64,000 nucleotides of DNA from positions 948,406 to 1,012,405 of the forward strand of contig NZ_JABSTZ010000001.1 of the NCBI RefSeq assembly GCF_013283745.1. Reading direction: 5' to 3'. This DNA is from Aeromicrobium stalagmiti. Its GTDB lineage: Bacteria; Actinomycetota; Actinomycetes; Propionibacteriales; Nocardioidaceae. A program made the translations under genes and the position numbers. Below are positions 63,409-64,000 of this stretch, piece by piece (position 1 is the first letter of the stretch; each line of letters begins with the position of its first letter). The notes below the pieces were generated by a model that did no database searches, was not told where the DNA came from, and was given only the letters and a program-made list of their open reading frames with translations.

Positions 63409-63462
63409 TTGCCACCACGTGGCTCAGGTCACACCCACCGACCTCGAGGGGACCGCACACCG

Positions 63463-64000
63463 ATGGCTGTGAGCACGACCGACGAGACCTCCGCAGGGCT
63501 CACGGCGCCCTCCGGCACCGCGATCTCCCTGCGCGGGCTGAGCAAGCACTTCGGCGAGGTCAGGGCCGTCGACGACGTCGACCTCGACATCGCCGACGGC
63601 GAGTTCTTCTCGATGCTCGGCCCCTCGGGCTCCGGCAAGACCACGGTCCTGCGCCTGGTCGCCGGCTTCGAGCAGGCCACCAGCGGGACGATCGAGCTGG
63701 CCGGCGAGGACGTCACGTCCCGCGCGCCCTTCGACCGCGACGTCAACACCGTCTTCCAGGACTACGCCCTCTTCCCGCACATGAGCGTGCTCGACAACGT
63801 CGCGTACGGGCTGCGGGTCCGTGGGGTCAAGAAGTCCGTCCGTCGTCGCCAGGCCGAGGAGGCCCTCGGCACGGTGCAGCTCGCGCACCTCGCCGACCGC
63901 AGCCCCGGCCAGCTCTCCGGCGGTCAGCGCCAGCGCGTCGCCCTCGCCCGCTCGATCGTCGTCCAGCCCAAGGTGCTGCTGCTCGACGAGCCGCTCGGTG
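63463..64000 (+). CDS. PotA-like ABC transporter ATP-binding protein, 5' part (cut by window edge)
   Basis: 179 codons are present: ISLRGLSKHFGEVRAVDDVD, Walker A GPSGSGKTT, Q-loop FQDYALFPHMSVLDNVAYGL, signature LSGGQRQRVALARS and Walker B VLLLDEPLG, where the window ends. The FQDYALFPHM stretch is typical of the spermidine/putrescine (PotA) type importers. GAGGGGACC lies about ten bases before the ATG. The permease and binding-protein genes should follow outside the window. With the FadR regulator and cache protein it suggests an inducible uptake locus for a polyamine or amino-acid-like compound. Confidence 0.9.
   Translation, partial: MAVSTTDETSAGLTAPSGTAISLRGLSKHFGEVRAVDDVDLDIADGEFFSMLGPSGSGKTTVLRLVAGFEQATSGTIELAGEDVTSRAPFDRDVNTVFQDYALFPHMSVLDNVAYGLRVRGVKKSVRRRQAEEALGTVQLAHLADRSPGQLSGGQRQRVALARSIVVQPKVLLLDEPLG

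Overview
The window is chromosomal DNA from a high-GC Gram-positive bacterium, almost certainly an actinobacterium. The Nocardioidaceae (an Aeromicrobium-like organism) are my best guess, from remembered gene families only. Evidence for this: dense GC-rich coding with many GTG starts, GTP-type PEP carboxykinases, a 13E12/DUF222 HNH protein, Ku with a lysine-rich tail plus LigD-type domains, a GAF-ANTAR regulator and many apparently leaderless promoters. I see no rRNA, insertion sequence, prophage or CRISPR array. There is one tRNA, tRNA-Arg(ACG).

Layout. (1) 1-24.2 kb is an extracellular polysaccharide region with two largely separate gene sets. The left set (377-7488, plus strand, genes overlapping by 4 bp) has a short Wzz-like protein, an acetyltransferase, two glycosyltransferases, a flippase, a Wzy/ligase-like polymerase and an acyltransferase-3. 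The right set (11.4-22.1 kb, minus strand) has a BY-type tyrosine autokinase, a second polymerase, a glycosyltransferase-pyruvyltransferase fusion, a second flippase, three more glycosyltransferases and the polyprenyl glycosylphosphotransferase that would start the chain. Its middle (about 13.0-20.5 kb) has visibly lower GC than the flanks. A UDP-glucose dehydrogenase follows. VanZ-like, DUF4012, Asp-box and Ig-like envelope proteins lie between the two sets.

(2) 24.6-37.2 kb is mixed: small membrane proteins, an MBL hydrolase, a CASTOR/POLLUX-type channel, two tandem MFS exporters, an HNH protein whose start codon lies inside a LexA-type SOS box, a CDP-glycerol glycerophosphotransferase-like protein, two oxidoreductases and a tautomerase. 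(3) 37.3-48.9 kb carries a secreted GH92 mannosidase and the PEP-oxaloacetate node: ppc, a canonical pckG and a second PEPCK paralogue with altered metal-site residues. A SpoIVB-type S55 peptidase and the tRNA sit between the two PEPCK genes.

(4) 49.1-60.4 kb is a stress and signalling block. A bacteriophytochrome fused to a PP2C phosphatase overlaps a STAS anti-anti-sigma gene. A PAS-PP2C gene diverges from it, and a SigB/SigF-type sigma factor and a GAF-ANTAR protein lie nearby. Together they look like a light-input partner-switching system, although its anti-sigma kinase is not in the window. Interleaved are three parts of bacterial end joining: Ku, a LigD-like POL-PE protein without a ligase domain, and a separate small ATP-dependent ligase. 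(5) 60.4-64 kb has an acetyltransferase, a Pr6Pr membrane protein, a cache-domain protein, a FadR-type regulator and the start of a PotA-like ABC importer.

A recurring feature is promoter architecture. At least eleven genes have a TANNNT-like -10 hexamer exactly six bases before the start codon and no Shine-Dalgarno sequence, which predicts leaderless mRNAs. Other genes, mostly inside operons, have clear GGAGG-like sites.
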